Origin: Candidatus Parcubacteria bacterium | GTDB taxonomy: Bacteria > Patescibacteriota > Minisyncoccia > Phycocordibacterales > SBAW01 | DNA: 13,616 nt | NCBI GenBank assembly: GCA_014379165.1 | Contig: JACMMG010000068.1 | Location: forward strand, 1-13,616 | Direction of reading: 5' to 3' | In this document: one piece after another, positions 13,526 to 13,616 of the stretch | Layout of the letters: every line of letters begins with the position of its first letter | How positions within the stretch are numbered: the first letter of the stretch is position 1 | Translations under genes and position numbers: made by a program | Notes under the pieces: generated by a model | The model's database searches: none | What the model was told of the DNA's origin: nothing | Seen by the model: only the letters and a program-made list of their open reading frames with translations

Positions 13526-13616
13526 CTAAGAGAGATACTGCTTCTGATAGGCTTCCCACGCGTGAGCATCCAGAGCAGCGGTTCTTTCCTTGTTATCTCT
13601 TGCTCTTCGTTCTTGC
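13526..13616 (-). CDS. C-terminal end of a gene cut by the right edge
   Basis: The minus strand is open from the window edge to TAG at 13528-13526. The visible 29 residues are charged and helix-prone (QERRARDNKERTAALDAHAW and then EAYQKQYLS). Nothing identifies the product. The intrinsic terminator directly after the stop supports a real gene end converging on the peptidase gene. Confidence 0.55.
   Translation of the reverse strand, partial: QERRARDNKERTAALDAHAWEAYQKQYLS

Noticed and set aside
1..13616. Recoding of UGA (Gracilibacteria-type code)
   Set aside because: TGA ends the 297-aa protein and the peptidase at natural family ends, and no in-frame TGA interrupts any gene.
1..13616. tRNA, rRNA, insertion sequence, integrase or att sites
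   Set aside because: I looked on both strands and saw no cloverleaf, rRNA-like sequence, transposase motif or flanking direct repeats.

Overview
The window looks like a chromosomal segment of a Patescibacteria (Candidate Phyla Radiation) bacterium, most likely Parcubacteria-like. The reasons are the gene order of a minimal type IV secretion-like (T4SS-like) operon (PrgI-family protein, separate TraC-like domain, VirB4 ATPase, TrbL/VirB6-like protein with a long tail), its position beside uvrD-type helicase and rsmA genes, a secreted LysM/M23 peptidase, and few Shine-Dalgarno sites. UGA acts as stop at the end of the 297-aa gene and the peptidase, and Trp is written TGG, so the standard bacterial code fits. 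The lineage call rests on recognition, not on a search.

Layout. From 12185 down to 1 everything is on the minus strand, tightly packed (overlaps of up to 14 nt, gaps of up to about 40 nt). In transcription order: UvrD/PcrA-type helicase (12185-10266), an uncharacterised 291-aa protein with a possible ADP-ribosyltransferase-like layout (10255-9380), rsmA/ksgA (9387-8584), then the T4SS-like cluster: a membrane-anchored 297-aa protein (8545-7652), a 659-aa cysteine-containing protein with a tripeptide repeat (7648-5669), a 793-aa TrbL/VirB6-like polytopic protein (5682-3301), a 184-aa conserved hypothetical (3274-2720), PrgI-family (2686-2225), TraC-like (2213-1545), and a VirB4-like ATPase (1538 to beyond the left edge). 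A divergent plus-strand gene (about 12322-13470) encodes an exported peptidase with two LysM domains and an M23 domain. It has a good sigma70-type promoter at 12236-12263. A minus-strand gene enters from the right edge and stops at 13526, followed by an intrinsic terminator at 13476-13501.

How the parts may work together. VirB4 (energy), the TraC-like protein, PrgI and TrbL would form the inner-membrane core of a secretion, uptake or pilus apparatus. The 297- and 659-aa proteins are probably extracytoplasmic parts specific to this lineage. The M23/LysM enzyme could open or remodel the wall. No relaxase, coupling protein, integrase or att site is visible, and the cluster follows housekeeping genes on the same strand, so it looks like a resident chromosomal machine, not a mobile element.

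Most unusual observations: two tandem 15-bp palindromes inserted exactly in frame in rsmA; a peptidase whose signal-peptide-coding frame has no ATG/GTG/TTG start, with an A7 run joining it to an alternative frame that does have a TTG; a putative orphan ADP-ribosyltransferase-like protein; a run of 13 [IV]-G-[GDS]-type tripeptides in the 659-aa protein; and -10-like boxes so close to several start codons that transcripts may be leaderless.
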